Assembly (NCBI GenBank): GCA_028671895.1
Contig: CM053799.1
Span: 46,129,455 to 46,193,454, forward strand
Direction of reading: 5' to 3'
DNA length: 64,000 bases
DNA from: Oenanthe sinensis
Lineage: Eukaryota > Streptophyta > Magnoliopsida > Apiales > Apiaceae
The notes below the pieces were generated by a model that made no database searches, had not been told where the DNA came from, and worked only from the letters and a program-made list of their open reading frames with translations. The position numbers were made by a program, and so were the translations under genes. This document shows, in pieces, positions 10,272-23,991 of this stretch (position 1 is its first letter; every line of letters begins with the position of its first letter).

Positions 10272-12363
10272 TTAATTTGGGGTCCTAAGAATTTGAGGAG
10301 TTCGACCAGTTTGTTTCGCCATTTGGATAGCCTTCCATACCTGCAGTTATGTGCTTCTATCAAGTACTTGTGAAGGAGACAGCCTATGTATATATATTTA
10401 TCGGAGAAAGAACTTGTGTAACATTGTTCTTATTGGTGTTTTTTATATGTTTTGAGTTTTTGAATGCAAAATCAAAGATGCTGACATCTAAGTATAATAA
10501 AGATTTGTTAACATGGTTTGACAGAATATGTATTAATTACATTTAAATGACTAAGTTTGCTTGACATTTTATCCTTCATTTTTTCCCACATTCGGGTTGA
10601 TTGATATTCGAGGAAACCTTTTTTATAAAATTTCTCTCCTTTTAATTGTAGCTCAGTTGCAAATATCTAGTAAGCAACTGAGGTATATGCCGATTTTTTT
10701 TTCTTTGCTTAATATAGGTGTATCATCCTGGTGGTATTCCTGCTTGCGTTTACTTGTAGTTCCTGGTAAAAGGTCGACTACACGATGAAAGTGGGATAAG
10801 GTATTAATCCACTTGTATGACGATAATTGTTACTTTCTCCACTAATTCATGCAAGGAAGTACTGTTGTAACCATACGATTTTTTGCCCAGGAATCACTTG
10901 TCATAAGTTTGATACTAGAAATTGGATATGATTCGTGTTAAATGATCATATGATACGATCTCTTTGGATAACCAACACATTTTATGATGAGATCAGTGAT
11001 TGGGTGGTTCGCTGTTTCTTACACCTGGGATTTACTTTTCTTCGCATTCTAATTAAGTATTGGAAACAGGTTCTAGCAAAGAAGAGGGAAAAAATGAAAA
11101 AGAAAGCGAAGATGTGAAGTGTGTAAGCTTGTAACACTGCAGTTGGCCATCACAAGTTGATATTATTGGTACAGGTAAATGGTGTCTGAAGAGATCCTTT
11201 GCCCATTGGAGGCAAGGTTTACATACTTGCCACAATGTTGGCATTGTAGAGTGGGATACACTGTTTTTGCGCAAGTTTTTACTTGCACAAATAATCTCTC
11301 CCTTTTCGTTTAGTACCCTTGTAGTGAACTCCTCACACCAAAGCATGCAACTGCTGCATATTAACACAAAGATGGACTGCCTCCCACAAATATCCAGAAA
11401 ACTATTGCGCGCAGAGACTAACAAATGATTGTCTAACCAAAGCACAACAAAAATTCACAATTCAATGGTGAATTGTCGTATGATTCTACTGGATAACGAA
11501 CTTAGTTTTTGTTTATTTCTAGGCAAAAAGCCAATCTGTTTGACATTGTTTTTGCTGAGGAATCTTTCGAAATTTGACATTATCACTACCTTATATACTT
11601 TATAAAGTTTTACATTCATCTGAAATATTTTTCAAGTTGGTACTATTGATTCTTCAATATGAATATGCAAAAGGGTATTGCATGTTTTAGCGTTGTTACC
11701 CTGCATATCCTTATTCTCTTGTGATTTGTCAAGAGCATGTGTTTTCAGTACCAAAAATTAAATCGTGAACCTAAACTCCGATTTTTATCTCTATTTGAAG
11801 CGTGATTTTCTTGTTAAAATAGAATTTAGACTCCATTTTAATTTATTTTGTATGAACAATTACAGTTAGTTTTTAATATTGAACCGAATCATCATCTGTG
11901 TTATTTTCGATTGGGATATAAATTATTTCATTCGTTAACTATAGCGTCAATCATATTGTATTGGATTTGCTCATAATGTTCCTACCAAAAGTACAGGGCA
12001 ACATATAAATAGTAACATTTGTAGTCTAAGTTTTTAATGTCCTTTTTAGCTGTAACTTTGACTCCTGTGTCTCTATAAAGCCAAAGCAAAAACATTCTTG
12101 TGTCACTACAAAACAATTATTACTTAAAAAGAAAGTAATAGTAATTTTTAGCAATTTTGTTGATTCTAGTCAATATCCATCCCTACCCAAATTCACAGAT
12201 GACAGATCCCAGCTGAAAGATAATCATAAAGTAGAGATATTGGGACTTATTTATCTGCTTTTTCTTATCTCTATATCACCTTAATTATACTTTGCTTTTC
12301 TCTCTCTTGTTTGGCAAGATACCATTTTAAACACATTGAAAAAAGTATATTCCTCTTGGTACT
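10272..12363. other. Intergenic, NLR 3' region
   Basis: No gene could be supported. Small open frames here (up to about 130 codons) show no family resemblance. The first few hundred bases are likely the NLR 3' untranslated region. The stretch at 11140-11290 contains a small hairpin-like pair (GGCAAGGTTT...ACTTGCC), without clear meaning. Confidence 0.45.
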
Positions 12364-12830
12364 TTTTTTTTTAAATAATGCAAGTTTCATTAAAACGTCG
12401 AATCATACAAGAGAGTCTCCAACACCATATGCGGAGGAGACGTAAAAACATTGTAGCAATTAATCATACAAGGTAATCTAGCTAATTCATGAGACACCTT
12501 ATTTGCATGCTTTCGAACAAACGATACTGAGAGTCCCGGATTTGCTTGAAGCCTAGTCCAACAGTTCTGCAGGATGTGACCAACTTCTAATTGATTAATA
12601 CTCCTTCTCTTCAAAGCTTGAACTGTATTGAACTGTATTGACCAACTTCTAATTGATTAATACGCCTCGTCTACTTCAGCCCATCAACTCTCGGCAATCT
12701 AAGAGTCTTTCCTTCAATAAACATCCCATTACAATCCCTTAGCACCATACCAATTGAGAAAGAGTCGGCCCCTGCAAATACAGATGCATCTACTTTCACT
12801 TTTAATCAACCTGCTGTTGTCAATCTTGTA
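12364..12830 (-). pseudogene. LINE 3' end: RNase H-like domain remnant with poly(A) tail
   Basis: Read on the minus strand, the segment opens with a piece resembling the start of a LINE-type RNase H domain (VDASVFAGADSFSIGMVLR), loses its middle, and ends with the domain's C-terminal part (SVSFVRKHANKVSHELAR). A T-run at 12364-12372 is the poly(A) tail of the inserted copy. Frame and length are broken. A 24-bp stretch (CCAACTTCTAATTGATTAAT core) is duplicated at about 12580 and 12641 inside it. The copy at 35093-35573 has the same layout and orientation and is clearly related. This is a 5'-truncated retrotransposon, not a gene. Confidence 0.75.
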
Positions 12831-15800
12831 CGAGATAAACATAATCATATATAATTACCGTAGCCATATAAGAAACAAATATGGAAGATCACAATTCATG
12901 TATATAATAGTTAATCCATATAACAAAGTATAACAATACAATCATACAATTAGATAATTAACTATAATATAAGGAGAAGGGTTTGAGAAAACAAACAGAG
13001 ATTGGATTTAATCTCGATACTATACCACCGATAAATCAACGATACTCTTAGCGAACTTGAACTGAGTTGGAAATCATCACCGAAATATTTTGAACTTTAA
13101 AATCGAAGATATTAAAACTATAGAGAGGACTATAATTTTCTCAACTTAATAAAACTGAAATCCTAAAACTCTATTTATAAAGAGAGACTTGAATGAGTTT
13201 ATTATTTTTTTCAATGTGTTACAAGATATTTATAAGAAAAACCAAGAAATAGGTTTGTACTACTCTCAATATGATACAATTCTCAAATACCACTTTAAAG
13301 GGTTATATTTTGGAACATCAGTTCTCATTCACCCTTTATTCATTTTGAGCGTGTAAATATGCGTTGAAATTCATTTACAGAGTAGAATATGATCCAACAA
13401 ATACACAACAGTAACATATAGAGTTTACCACTCAAATTGAGTCTCAAAATAGTTCACAACTTAGTCTAAAATACTAAGTTTTTCCAACACTTGCTTCCAT
13501 CGGTGAGAGCTAGTTTCTTGGTTTGGGTTTTCTTCTTCCTATGTTATTTGGATGCTAATTCTTCTTGATTTATTCTTCTTGATACAAAGTCATGTTCTTG
13601 ATCACTCTTTTTTTCTTTTTAGTTATTATCGAAAACTCATGTCAATCTAGAATTTTTATTATTCTCAATTACAGTTCAATTTTTGTTCATCCCTAATTTA
13701 CGAGACATGGGACTATGCGAAGGAATCTATGTGGTAATTCAAGTCATCTTTATTAAAAAAAACAAACCGGCATGGTAGAAGCATAAAAAATTTAAGGAGT
13801 CGGTCCATAACAAGTATGCCTGGTTACCATTATCGCGCTTAGGGTTAAGATTTTAGTGTATTTTATTTTACCGTGATTATGAAGCCTGATAAATATATTG
13901 CTGCAGACACCTGCTTGGGACAATTTGCCAAAGATTTAATGCATACATTTGAGAGGCAAATTGTGAGTGTCTTTGTATTATGGGTCACCACCTCTTCTGA
14001 GTCACCTTGACAGTTTCACATCCTTTTCTGAGTCATCTTGGCAGGTGGAACTGGCAAATTAACAACTATGAGGCCCATAGAGGTTGCATGAAGAAAGTGA
14101 AAATTTTGAATTTCAGTTAATTACATATTTTTTTACCTTTTTTTGTTACCTTGTCATTACGAACACATTTTTTTAGACAGATAGCACATAAAACTAATTA
14201 AACGTAGTATAAATATAAACTGTAAACACACCCCTGTGCATACCAAACTACCAATAAGTATAATAAAATACATGATTTATTTTTTGCTAAATAAAAATCA
14301 CACCTTGAAGCTAAGACCCACATAATTAATACGAATAGAATTCAAAGGATATAAGTTAGAGTATGAAAATGTTTATTTCTTCTAATCCATAACATCCATC
14401 ACATAGCGATAACCAACACATCATCTTTAATTTATTTTGCGATAAAATTGTAAAAATCAACTCGAGTAATGCTAGGAAACTAGAAAAAAAAATTTTAAAA
14501 ATTTCTCAAATATCACATATCTCGTTCTGATTGATTGTGAAAGTAATTAATCAGATAGACCACTCTACATTCAAATCTAAACGCTTCTAAATTTTTCTAG
14601 TAAATCTGGGTTCTCAAAATACATGAACAATCTATTATCTTTGACACTTACAAAAACGACAATAAATTAAGGTCTGCATATCTCTTTGCTCCAGGATGCA
14701 GAGCAGCCAACCTTTGCAAAAATTTAAGAAAAAAAATAATAATTTCGGAATTAGTAGCGTTTTTGTACAAAAATCCAAGTTGGTTTCGTTGCTTTGAAAT
14801 AGAGACGTTAGAGGTTTGTTTGTAGTGATTCACGTGGAAATAAACCAAAATGACTCAGCTATTACAGTACTATTTCCCTTTTTCTCGCTTACTAATTTTT
14901 TGCAGCAGACTGCATAGACAAAGTACAGTACAAAAAATACACTTATTTATTGATATCCAACAAATATCGTTACAGGTGTTCTCAAATCTATCCCCTGTAT
15001 GGGCACTATATAAAACAAGATTGAAATTTACAAAAGATTTTCACAGCTCATCTCTAAGCCATTCTATAATAAAAGAGCAATGTAGGTACGGTATTTCAAA
15101 AATAATTTCAAATTTTTTCTTAAATAAGGTGATATAATATATATCTTGTCTTGTCTTGATTCGTGAACGCATATGTATACACATGAAATTTCATATTATT
15201 ATTAAAAAAATATCAATTATAACAACTTATTATTTGAGACAATTTTTGGAATAAAACCTAAAATGAGCCTAAAATATATAGACTTCAAATACACATGAAG
15301 AGCTAATAAAACTGAGGCAAGGGCCGTTGGCATTTTCATACTTGACCAGAAATATACGCTCTTTTTCCCTTTATTCTTAATTATTTGTTTATTAGAGAAA
15401 TTGTGCATTTTGTTTATCTTAATCATGATCTTTCATATAAATTATAATTATGTTCAAATCAAATCGTTTTTTTATTATATAAGTTAATTATAAATTTAAA
15501 ATAAAATGTATTTATTAATTTATAAATTATTTATTAAATATATCAAATACACCCATAAATCAGAAAAAATATAATGTATAAAAAGTCAAAAGATAAGCTG
15601 ACTAGTGAGCAGTGACTACAATATATTCCAGCAATAACATTAAGCACGTCATCAACTTGTCAACTAAAGTTGATATGGAAAAAAATAGTAAATTACACTT
15701 TGACAATGATATACTGATATTCTGTATATCACTAGTACATATAAGATGGCATTTTAGTTTTTTTTAATAAACTCGTAACTTTACTTTTCACTATTTTTTT

Positions 15801-16420
15801 AATAATTAAACTTACAAATAAATATTTATTCCAAGACATATTCTTAAAATGAATCAGACTCGAACCCATAACATATACAATAGAAAATAAATATTTTTAT
15901 CGCTCAGGCTGTCTAATTGTATTCACCTTTCTCTAATCTCTACTTTTAAGATCAAATGTTCAAAACTAACCAAACCATCAATGTCCATTATTTCCTCATA
16001 AATTTGGTTATTTGTGAAAATCCAACACAAACAAAAAAAATACAGTTCCACCCCATATAGATTCTGTGGTTCCTACATTTATGTCCCCAAATATTAATAC
16101 TTGATAAATAAACTAAGGTTGAACTGTACTACAAACTAAATAAACGAAAGTAACATTCAGTACAATATATGTTTATTTATTTAGACTATAGTGTGTGTGA
16201 CTGTGTTCGTATGCCACTTACATATAATAAAAAAAGTAGCTGTGGATGTAACGGTAACATCTGTTTTGGAGGTTACTTAAGGGTCACTTTGGGAATTCTC
16301 AAAAGTTAACGGCAAACTTACAATCAAAAAATAGTAGGAAAATAAACTAAACTAAAGACTTGGACAGTGGGAAGCAAGTGAAAATATATATATGCATACT
16401 GATACACATATACATACATG
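12831..16420. other. Intergenic, no gene recognised
   Basis: AT-rich DNA of about 3.6 kb. No reading frame resembles a known family. A duplicated phrase TTTCTGAGTCA(C/T)CTTG occurs near 13994 and 14024. The last few hundred bases precede the transporter gene and presumably contain its promoter. Confidence 0.5.
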
Positions 16421-16429
16421 TATAAATTA
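16421..16429 (+). promoter_or_regulatory. Probable TATA box of the NAT gene
   Basis: TATAAATTA lies about 260 bp before the start codon. It is followed at 16457-16500 by a strongly pyrimidine-rich leader (CTTTCTTTC and C/T runs), common in plant 5' untranslated regions. Position and sequence fit; no transcript evidence is available. Confidence 0.5.
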
Positions 16430-16682
16430 AAATTCCACTCCCACCTTCACTAACTCTTTCTTTCTTTCAACCCCTTTTTTTCTTTTTCTACTTTTTCCCC
16501 CATTCTTTGATTCTTTAGCTTTAATTTTTCTTGGCATTATCTATCTTTTTTATCTCATTGATTCACTAAAGTTCCAATCTTTATTCTTCTTTGTTGATCA
16601 ATTAGTGATCTTTGATTCATTTCTTGGCACCCCATTTGAGTAAGAAGAAAGAAAAGGGGTTTAGTAAGGGTTTTAGTAAGCC

Positions 16683-18554
16683 ATGGAAGCTCCTAAAGTA
16701 GAAGAGATTAGCCATCCTCCAATGGACCAACTTCAAGGATTGGAGTATTGTATTGATTCTAATCCTTCATGGGGTATGTTAAAGTTTCAATCTTATGTTC
16801 AAAACCCATGTCTTTGATTATTAAGCAGAAATTTATAACTTCAATGTGTGTTTGTGTGTGTAAAGATTTCATTTTTATCACATTTTCTTGATGAAATAGG
16901 GGAAGCAATAGCTTTGGGTTTCCAGCATTATATACTGGCTTTAGGGACTGCAGTGATGATCCCTACATTTCTTGTTCCTTTGATGGGTGGATCTGATGTG
17001 AGTAAATTGTTTAAAAAGTTTTTTTTTTATAAGTGTTTAAGAATAATCTTGGTGACATTTTGGACGATGTTAATGTGATTTTGTTTTTTTATGGTTAGAA
17101 TGATAAAGTGAGGGTAATACAAACTCTACTATTTGTTGGAGGAATTAATACACTCATACAAACGCTATTCGGAACACGATTACCTACTGTCATTGGAGGT
17201 TCTTGGGCATTCATGGTCCCCATTATGTCAATTATTCATGACAGATCCTTAACTGCAATCCTTGATCCTCACTTGGTACGTGTATTAAAGTTCATGATGT
17301 ATATTTATTGGTTTCGACAATGTGTGCATTGCTACGTGTAACATCTAATTTAGTTCATTAACTTGTATGTACTGCTAAATTAAACACCAGAACTTGGTGC
17401 ATACAAATTTTATATTTTTTTATGCTGATTTCCTTTCTCAAAAACAGAAGCTAGTATGATCACTATAGACTATGTACTACACTAGTTTCTGGACTATAAC
17501 TCAGGGGTTGGGTAAATCATTTTACGAGAAAAGTCAGACATTGACTTGTTGAATGGTTAGACATAGACTCTTTGCAGATACTAGGCTACAATTTTCATTT
17601 TCTCCTCTTGTTGTGAAGTTTGGTTCCTTTTGTTTAAGTGACACAATGTAGATAATATGTCTTCTGTTTATTTAATTCACATACTTTACCAAGCTACATT
17701 CAGCATGTTACAAATCTCTGAAAAAATGGGTAATTCCATCAGAATATTTTCATTATTTTGTTCATGACCTAGAGTTGATCATTTTACTGCTGCACATAGC
17801 AAGTTGCAGGAGGTACGAGGGCAATTAAAAATGGAAGTGGTAGGTCTTATTAAATGCATTATGCTTAGATTATTATTCCATCATGTAAAACATTGCAATA
17901 CAAGTATTTTTATCGTTAGAAATAACAGTATGTGTTTTTTTTTTCGTTCTCTAGAATTTTAGGAGCATAATTAAATAAACTTTAATATGTAATTTGCACT
18001 TGCAGAGATTTCTTAGTACCATGAGAGCAATACAAGGTGCTCTTATAGTAGGATCAAGTGTGCAGATAATTTTGGGTTACAGTCAACTTTGGGCTATATT
18101 TTCAAGGTACAATTTTAACTTTCATTAAAGAATTTCATTGACAAATATAAAACAATTTCCTAACTCTATGGTCGTTAATCAGATTTTTCAGTCCACTTGG
18201 GATGGTTCCTGTTGTGGCATTGGTCGGTTTTGGTTTGTTTGACAGAGGCTTCCCTGTGGTATAGTGAAAGTTCCGATATATTTTACATCAAATCTTTTTT
18301 TATAGAGACTTAACATCAGATCACAGCAAATTTTACAGATGTTATTTTGACCATTTATCAGGTTGGACAATGTGTGGAAATAGGTGTTCCAATGCTTATC
18401 CTATTTGTTGCCTTCTCCCAGGTGCTGCATTTGTTCTTTGCTTTCATTAGCCTTAGCATAATCTCAATGACCTATTAATGAACATAAATTGCATTCCGGA
18501 ATACTCTAGGATTTGCTTACACACGTAGCCCAGTACTAATGATGCTTATTATAC

Positions 18555-18597
<43 letters not shown>

Positions 18598-20707
18598 AGA
18601 TGCATGTGGCTGCATGAATATTATTTAAGATGGCTTTCAAAAGATAATATGGTATCTTAGAGTGTGCATGTTTGAGGACTCGGAAATAGTGAATCCTTAA
18701 AAGGATATTGGTTCTGATTATACTCTTTTTTGTGTTGAACAGTATCTGAAACACTTTCAAACAAAACAAGTTCCGATATTGGAGCGCTTCGCTCTTCTTA
18801 TATCAGTAGCATTTATATGGGCATACGCACACCTACTGACAGCCAGTGGTGCATACAAACATCATCCAGAGGAAACTCAAATGCACTGTCGCACTGATAA
18901 AGCAAATCTCATTTCTTCTGCGCCATGGTTAGAGCTTCTTTAGTTTTTAATCCATCAGTCAAAAAAAGTGTGAAGTTAGCTTAAGTGATAAACCAAACAC
19001 CAGATATATGGATACTGATGATATGGGTTACTGATGAATGATAAGTAAAGACGACAAGTGTTTTAGGCAATAGTTATGCATGCAAAATTACTGCCAGCTC
19101 AAGTTGTGCCTTTTGATTATTAACTGCTACAGAGTCATTTCAATAATGCATTGCACATTTTACAATTACAATGTTTATTTATCATCATTAAATTCATATA
19201 AATATTTTAACAGTTTGAGGTGTCGCGAAGTTCTGGTCATATAATATAATTTGGGATAGAATGAACTTACTAAACAGTATCGTAATCAATTTGTATTAGA
19301 GCATTACTTATAATAAAATTGTATTTCCATTTAGGATAAAAATTCCTTACCCGCTTCAGTGGGGTGCTCCTACTTTTGATGCTGGCCATGCGTTTGGAAT
19401 GATGGCTGCTGTAATAGTCTCCCTCATTGAGGTAAAACTCACACCTGGAAAGATTAATATTTTTTTAATCAAGGGTCTAATTATGCAAAGCTGCCCACCT
19501 AAATTATTGTTTCTTTGACAGTCAACAGGAGCATACAAGGCGGCATCTCGTCTAGCAAGTGCTACACCACCCCCAGCTCATGTTCTCAGTCGTGGGATTG
19601 GATGGCAGGTCTGTTAAAATTACTATATTGTTCAATTCACATTTGTTAATAAACCAAATTTTTAGGACATGCTAAGGACAGTTTTCAAACTAATGTGAAT
19701 AATGTGCTTATATGAAATCATATGTATATAGGGAATTGGAATCCTTTTAGATGGACTCTTCGGAACACTAACCGGTTCTACTGTCTCTGTGTATGTATTC
19801 TTACAACTGTCTTGAAATTTCAGTTTTTTTTTTATATAGCTTAATAAATAAATTTACATACAGGGAAAATGTTGGCCTCCTTGGGAGTACAAGAGTTGGT
19901 AGTCGCAGAGTTATTCAAATATCAGCTGGCTTTATGATATTCTTTGCTATATTAGGTGAGATATGCAAGCTTTATAAGCTTCAAGTCTTCATAAGAAATG
20001 TATTACCACATGAAATGTAACCTTTAAAAATCATTAATTATAGGTAAATTTGGAGCCCTGTTTGCATCAATCCCCTTCACAATATTTGCTGCTGTATACT
20101 GCGTCCTATTTGGTCTAGTTGGTAAGTACCTAGAATTCATGATTTAACTTTTCATACATACTTTTTATATAATAATGTGTTGGCAAAAAATTTCAGCTTC
20201 GGTGGGATTGTCATTTTTACAATTCACGAACATGAACTCTATGAGAAGCTTGTTCATTGTTGGTGTTTCCTTCTACCTTGGGTTGTCGATACCTGAGTAC
20301 TTCAGGCAGTACACAGCCGGTGCTCTTCATGGTCCTTCACATACGAATGCTGAATGGGTAAATTTTTATCAATCCACCAGAACAGTGAATCAATCCAGTA
20401 AAAAGATTAAAAAAATATCTTTTTCTCTATTCATATGCATTTTTGTTTTATGTAAATTAAATTTAAACATAAATGTATGTGTCCATAAATGCAGTTCAAT
20501 GATTTTCTAAACACGATATTCGGATCATCGCCAACTGTTGCATTGATTGTTGCTGTGTTTCTTGACAATACACTTGAATTCAAAGAAAGTGCAAAAGACA
20601 GAGGAATGTCATGGTGGGCCAAATTTAGAAGTTTTAAAGGTGATAGTCGCAACGAAGAGTTTTATACTCTTCCTTTCAATCTCAACCGCTTCTTTCCTCC
20701 CTCGTGA
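16683..20707 (+). CDS. NAT2: Nucleobase-ascorbate transporter, NAT1/NAT2-like, 14 exons, 524 aa
   Basis: A multi-pass membrane carrier of the NAT/NCS2 family, which takes up purines and uracil with protons; ascorbate transport by plant members is unproven. Exons with GT-AG borders: 16683-16773, 16900-16997, 17099-17275, 18006-18106, 18183-18258, 18362-18421, 18743-18927, 19335-19431, 19522-19608, 19732-19790, 19864-19955, 20044-20121, 20197-20357, 20495-20707. They join in frame to 1575 nt. Family marks: the QH motif (GFQHY, residues 37-41), the signature ENVGLLGSTR (345-354), and the usual ending PFNLNRFFPPS. The N-terminus (EEISHPPMDQLQGLEYC) and the length match Arabidopsis NAT2 as I remember it. 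No lesions were seen, so it is likely functional. Membership of the NAT1/NAT2 branch is secure; one-to-one orthology is not tested. Exon borders were placed by hand. Confidence 0.94.
18552..18598. repeat. (TA)n(GA)n microsatellite in NAT intron 6
   Basis: A run of TATA changes into AGAGAG repeats inside the intron between 18421 and 18743. Likely polymorphic in length. Confidence 0.9.
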
Positions 20708-21356
20708 TTGATTAAAGAATCGGGACTGATGTCGAAAACACCAAATCATAAAATACAACCAAGAAGCATCGAGGATGTCATAGGCGCAATATGGTTGCAA
20801 GGAGTGACAATGGAGATGGCCAGATGAGTATGTTTGAATGACGAGTGAATGATATCTCTATCACTCTTTTTTCTTAGTAGGATTTCATTTATTTTTAGCT
20901 CAAGTTATTAGGTGAATCAAACAAAACAGTGATTTTTTCTTATAGCTGCATTTTACCCCAAGCATCAATCTTAGTCTTCATCCAAAAAATTTTAATGGTC
21001 ACTAATCCTAACAAAATCAAAACCTCAAACAAAACCGCACTCATGTGTACTCGGGTTTTGGCCCCATTTGTCATAATTTGTACAATAAATGCCCAAAATA
21101 TCGCAAATCTATAAAATGCCTCTTATTATCATGAAAAAACGTGACTTAATCTGATAAAATTTAATTTAATCTGATAAAAACCTTGGGGAAAAATATAAAA
21201 AACGCATGTTAATTCAACGTTTCTGTTGGAAATGGAATCTCCCGTTTTTCCTTCTCTCTATTTATTATATCTCTCTTTTTATGTTTCCATGTTCAATACC
21301 GAAACTCTATACCTACGTAATAATGAAAATCTTACTTATAATTGCTTGTAAATTAA
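20708..21356. other. NAT 3' region and intergenic
   Basis: The first part is presumably the 3' untranslated region of the transporter gene. A near-repeat TTAATCTGATAAAA occurs twice around 21150-21180. No further gene is visible. Confidence 0.5.
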
Positions 21357-21618
21357 TACTATATTCGTCTCAAATTAACTGTCTTGTTTGATTTTTTTAT
21401 GATCAATTTGACTCAACTTTGACTGAGAATTAAAATTTATTCTTTTATAATTTTAAAACACTGAAAAATACATTTTAAAATAAATTAGGTATTCTTTTCA
21501 ATGATATATTTTTTATAATTTTTTTCAATTATATTATATATGTAATTTTTAATCAAACTGGAATCAATTTGTCCACAGAAAAATCAAACATGACAGTTAA
21601 TTTGGGACAGAGGGAGTA
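21357..21618. mobile_element. Stowaway-type MITE (Tc1/mariner), about 260 bp
   Basis: The right end CAGAGGGAGTA and the left end TACTATATTCGTCTC form the CTCCCTCYGTCCC-type terminal inverted repeat of Stowaway MITEs and are flanked by TA. The homology continues inward: CAAATTAACTGTC on the left is mirrored by GACAGTTAATTTG on the right. It is non-coding and would need a transposase in trans. Confidence 0.8.
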
Positions 21619-22040
21619 TATATCATAAACAAGAACTCACATATACATAATCATACATACATATATATACAAAACACATTTCAATTCGGAAGATTTGATT
21701 TAGAACTCCCACTAGAGTGGTGATTAATAGGAAGATCCCTAAATCAGTCTCTCATCTTATTTTACGATTTGTTGGATCAAATCAAGCCTACTATACTTAA
21801 TTGTATTTACTTGTCATACTGTGAAGCACAACAAGAACTTCTGTATAGGTTGGTGACTTAGGTCTTTATAATGTACATTTGCAGATAGAAGTATGTTTCT
21901 ACTGCAATTCAAGACTGTAAATAAAAGTCAAGAATAAAAGTTTGATAGAAGATTCAAGTTGGATCATGCATCAAGACACAGAAGACTTCAACAGAGTAAA
22001 GAATGCAGTGTGGAAATTCTTCTAAGGTATATGATCAATA

Positions 22041-22432
22041 GAGAAGTCAGATGTGAGTTGGTAGAGAAGTCTTAAACTATAAATGGTTGAGTTATCAATC
22101 GAGAGGTCAAAATGAACTAGCCATTCGAGAAGTGAACTATCAATCGAGAAGTCTCATCTATTCGAGAAGTCTCAATTGATCGAGAAGTCCAGAAATGTAA
22201 CACATCGAAAAGTTAGCATTTGAAGCATTCGATAATTATGAAAATTGAGGTTGATCGAGAAGTCAATGGCACTGAGTCATTCGAGAAGTCTAGTTTGATC
22301 GAGAAGTCATCAAAACTCAATTCAATCGAGAAGTCTAGGCCAATCGAGAAGTAAAAAATAAAAACTAATCGAGAAGTCTCAAAAGTAATCAATCAAGAAG
22401 TCTACATCATACTTCTCGAAGTGATTTGAATG
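22041..22432. repeat. Array of about 14 ATCGAGAAGTC motifs inside the LTR
   Basis: The 11-mer ATCGAGAAGTC and one-base variants (ATTCGAGAAGT, TCAAGAAGTC) occur about every 20-40 bp, nearly all in the same orientation, with at least one inverted copy (ACTTCTCGA, about 22411). Spacers are unrelated to each other, so this is interspersed motif amplification and not a simple tandem repeat. Confidence 0.85.
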
Positions 22433-22541
22433 GAGTATCTGATTGCTTCAATTGAGCTTATTTCAAGGAAATGTGCAAAAGTATAAGACAAATATTTTGA
22501 AGCATTCTCATAATCAGATCAGTCAAACCTGTGAAGATAAT

Positions 22542-22853
22542 GACCATGTTTGGAAGTTAGAGGTTTGAGGTAAAATTAGAGGTTTGAGGTAAAATAGAGA
22601 TTTAACCACATGAATCCTCTAATATGAGTGTTTTGGTAGTAAGCGGATTGGACTCAATAAGCTAATTTTAAAAAAAATACTTGGAGGAGCTTTTTCAATT
22701 ACAGGTTTGTAATGTGTCACAAACAACTAATTACCAAACAGTTTAATACAAAATAACTAATTCAATCTACTAGTCAAAATAGTTAATTCAATCCGCTAGT
22801 CAAAACAGCTAATTTAATCCGCTACCGCTAGCCGCTAATTGCCAAACAGGGCC
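22542..22853. mobile_element. Tourist/PIF-Harbinger-like MITE nested in the LTR, 312 bp
   Basis: The right end complement reads GGCCCTGTTTGGCAATTAG and the left end reads GACCATGTTTGGAAGTTAG, an imperfect terminal inverted repeat. AAT flanks both sides. The 3' part has repeated AATCCGCTAGTCAAAA(C/T)AG-like units. GGCCCTGTTTGG termini fit PIF/Harbinger or hAT MITEs; the 3-bp flank favours the former. Confidence 0.7.
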
Positions 22854-23991
22854 AATGACAAGTCTATAATGAAGCTTGAAAGAAGAACAAGACAAAGGCA
22901 GAAGAAAGAAAGTAGAATGGAGCATATTGTCTAATCATAGAACTTATCTAGAAATAGATAGTGTACAATGAAGAATAATTTTGTCTGTTTCTAGTTATAG
23001 AAAAATAGACTGTGAATGCATGTGCACCAAAGACATGTTGTCTATTTAGTAAGAGTGCACAACTTCATAAGTCTATGTGTTGAATAGTTTTCATACCTTG
23101 TTTCCTTTCAACAACAAGAAGCTGATGTTCATACATAAAACTCATATTGTAGCAATTTCAAGTCTAATAATACATTAGATTGAAAGTTAATTTGTTTGTA
23201 TTCTTTAGTTCTTTACTTACCCACTGTTAATCAAACACACACAACAAGTTAAGCTACCAATCCTTAAACAAAATCAATTCATCAAAGCAAATCAAAAAAA
23301 GATCAACATATACATTCATCCCCCCCTCTGTATAAGTTTCATCCAACTCATATCTAACATGATTGTTTAACGCTTTTTCAAATAGCACTTGGGAGAGAGG
23401 AAGGACTCGTGGTAGGGTTAGAAAGATGAAATAGAAATGTAATTTAAGCACTCATTTTATTACCAAGAGTAGTTCTTTATTTTTATTCAACGGTCCAAGG
23501 AGTCACCCTATTTATTGTACCCCCATCCCTATTTAATTTAATAATTTATTTAGTTTGCGATCGAGTAAATAGTTTTACGAATGAATGAATCGGATTAACT
23601 TGGAAAATGGGAAGATTGTGTGCGAGTTGTTTATTTCAAAAATAGGCTGGATCCAACCAGCTGGTTGCATATCTTTTCGAAAGATGATGAGTCTCCCTTT
23701 TCTCTGTTCAGTTCTTAAATTGTGGAATAAATATCACATTTTATAACTGAATGGCTCCAAATATCATAGTCCAGAAATAAGCCTTTTTCATCACAATAAA
23801 ACAAGAGTTTAAATTGCATTTCTAGTTCATCTTTCTAACTCTACTAAAGCACGAGTCCTTATCTCCTTTGTACTATTTGGAAAAGCGTAGAACAATTGTA
23901 AAATAATTTGGGAAGCTGATTTAGGGATTTTTCCTATTAATCACCACTCCATGGGGCTCTAAATCAAATCTTTCAGATTAAAATGGTTTTG

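Larger units (their letters stand above)
21770..23359 (+). mobile_element. Solo LTR of a Copia-like element, with a nested MITE
   Basis: The unit starts TGTTGGATC and ends TATCTAACA. Bases on either side are CGATT and TGATT, a 5-bp target duplication with one mismatch. Near the 3' end is the C-rich tract ATCCCCCCCTCTG typical of the other solo LTRs in this window. A MITE (22542-22853) is inserted in it, so the native LTR was about 1.27 kb. It carries an array of GAGAAGTC motifs. No internal retrotransposon region adjoins, so it is the product of LTR-LTR recombination. Assignment to Copia/SIRE is by resemblance to its neighbours, not by a coding region. Confidence 0.78.

Noticed and set aside
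10349..11445. Several 60-130 codon open frames after the NLR
   Set aside because: Low-complexity hydrophobic translations with no motifs or splice context; probably untranslated and intergenic DNA.
22041..22432. CRISPR-like array, because of regularly recurring motifs
   Set aside because: The motif is only 8-11 bp, spacing is irregular, there are no cas genes, and the setting is a plant LTR.
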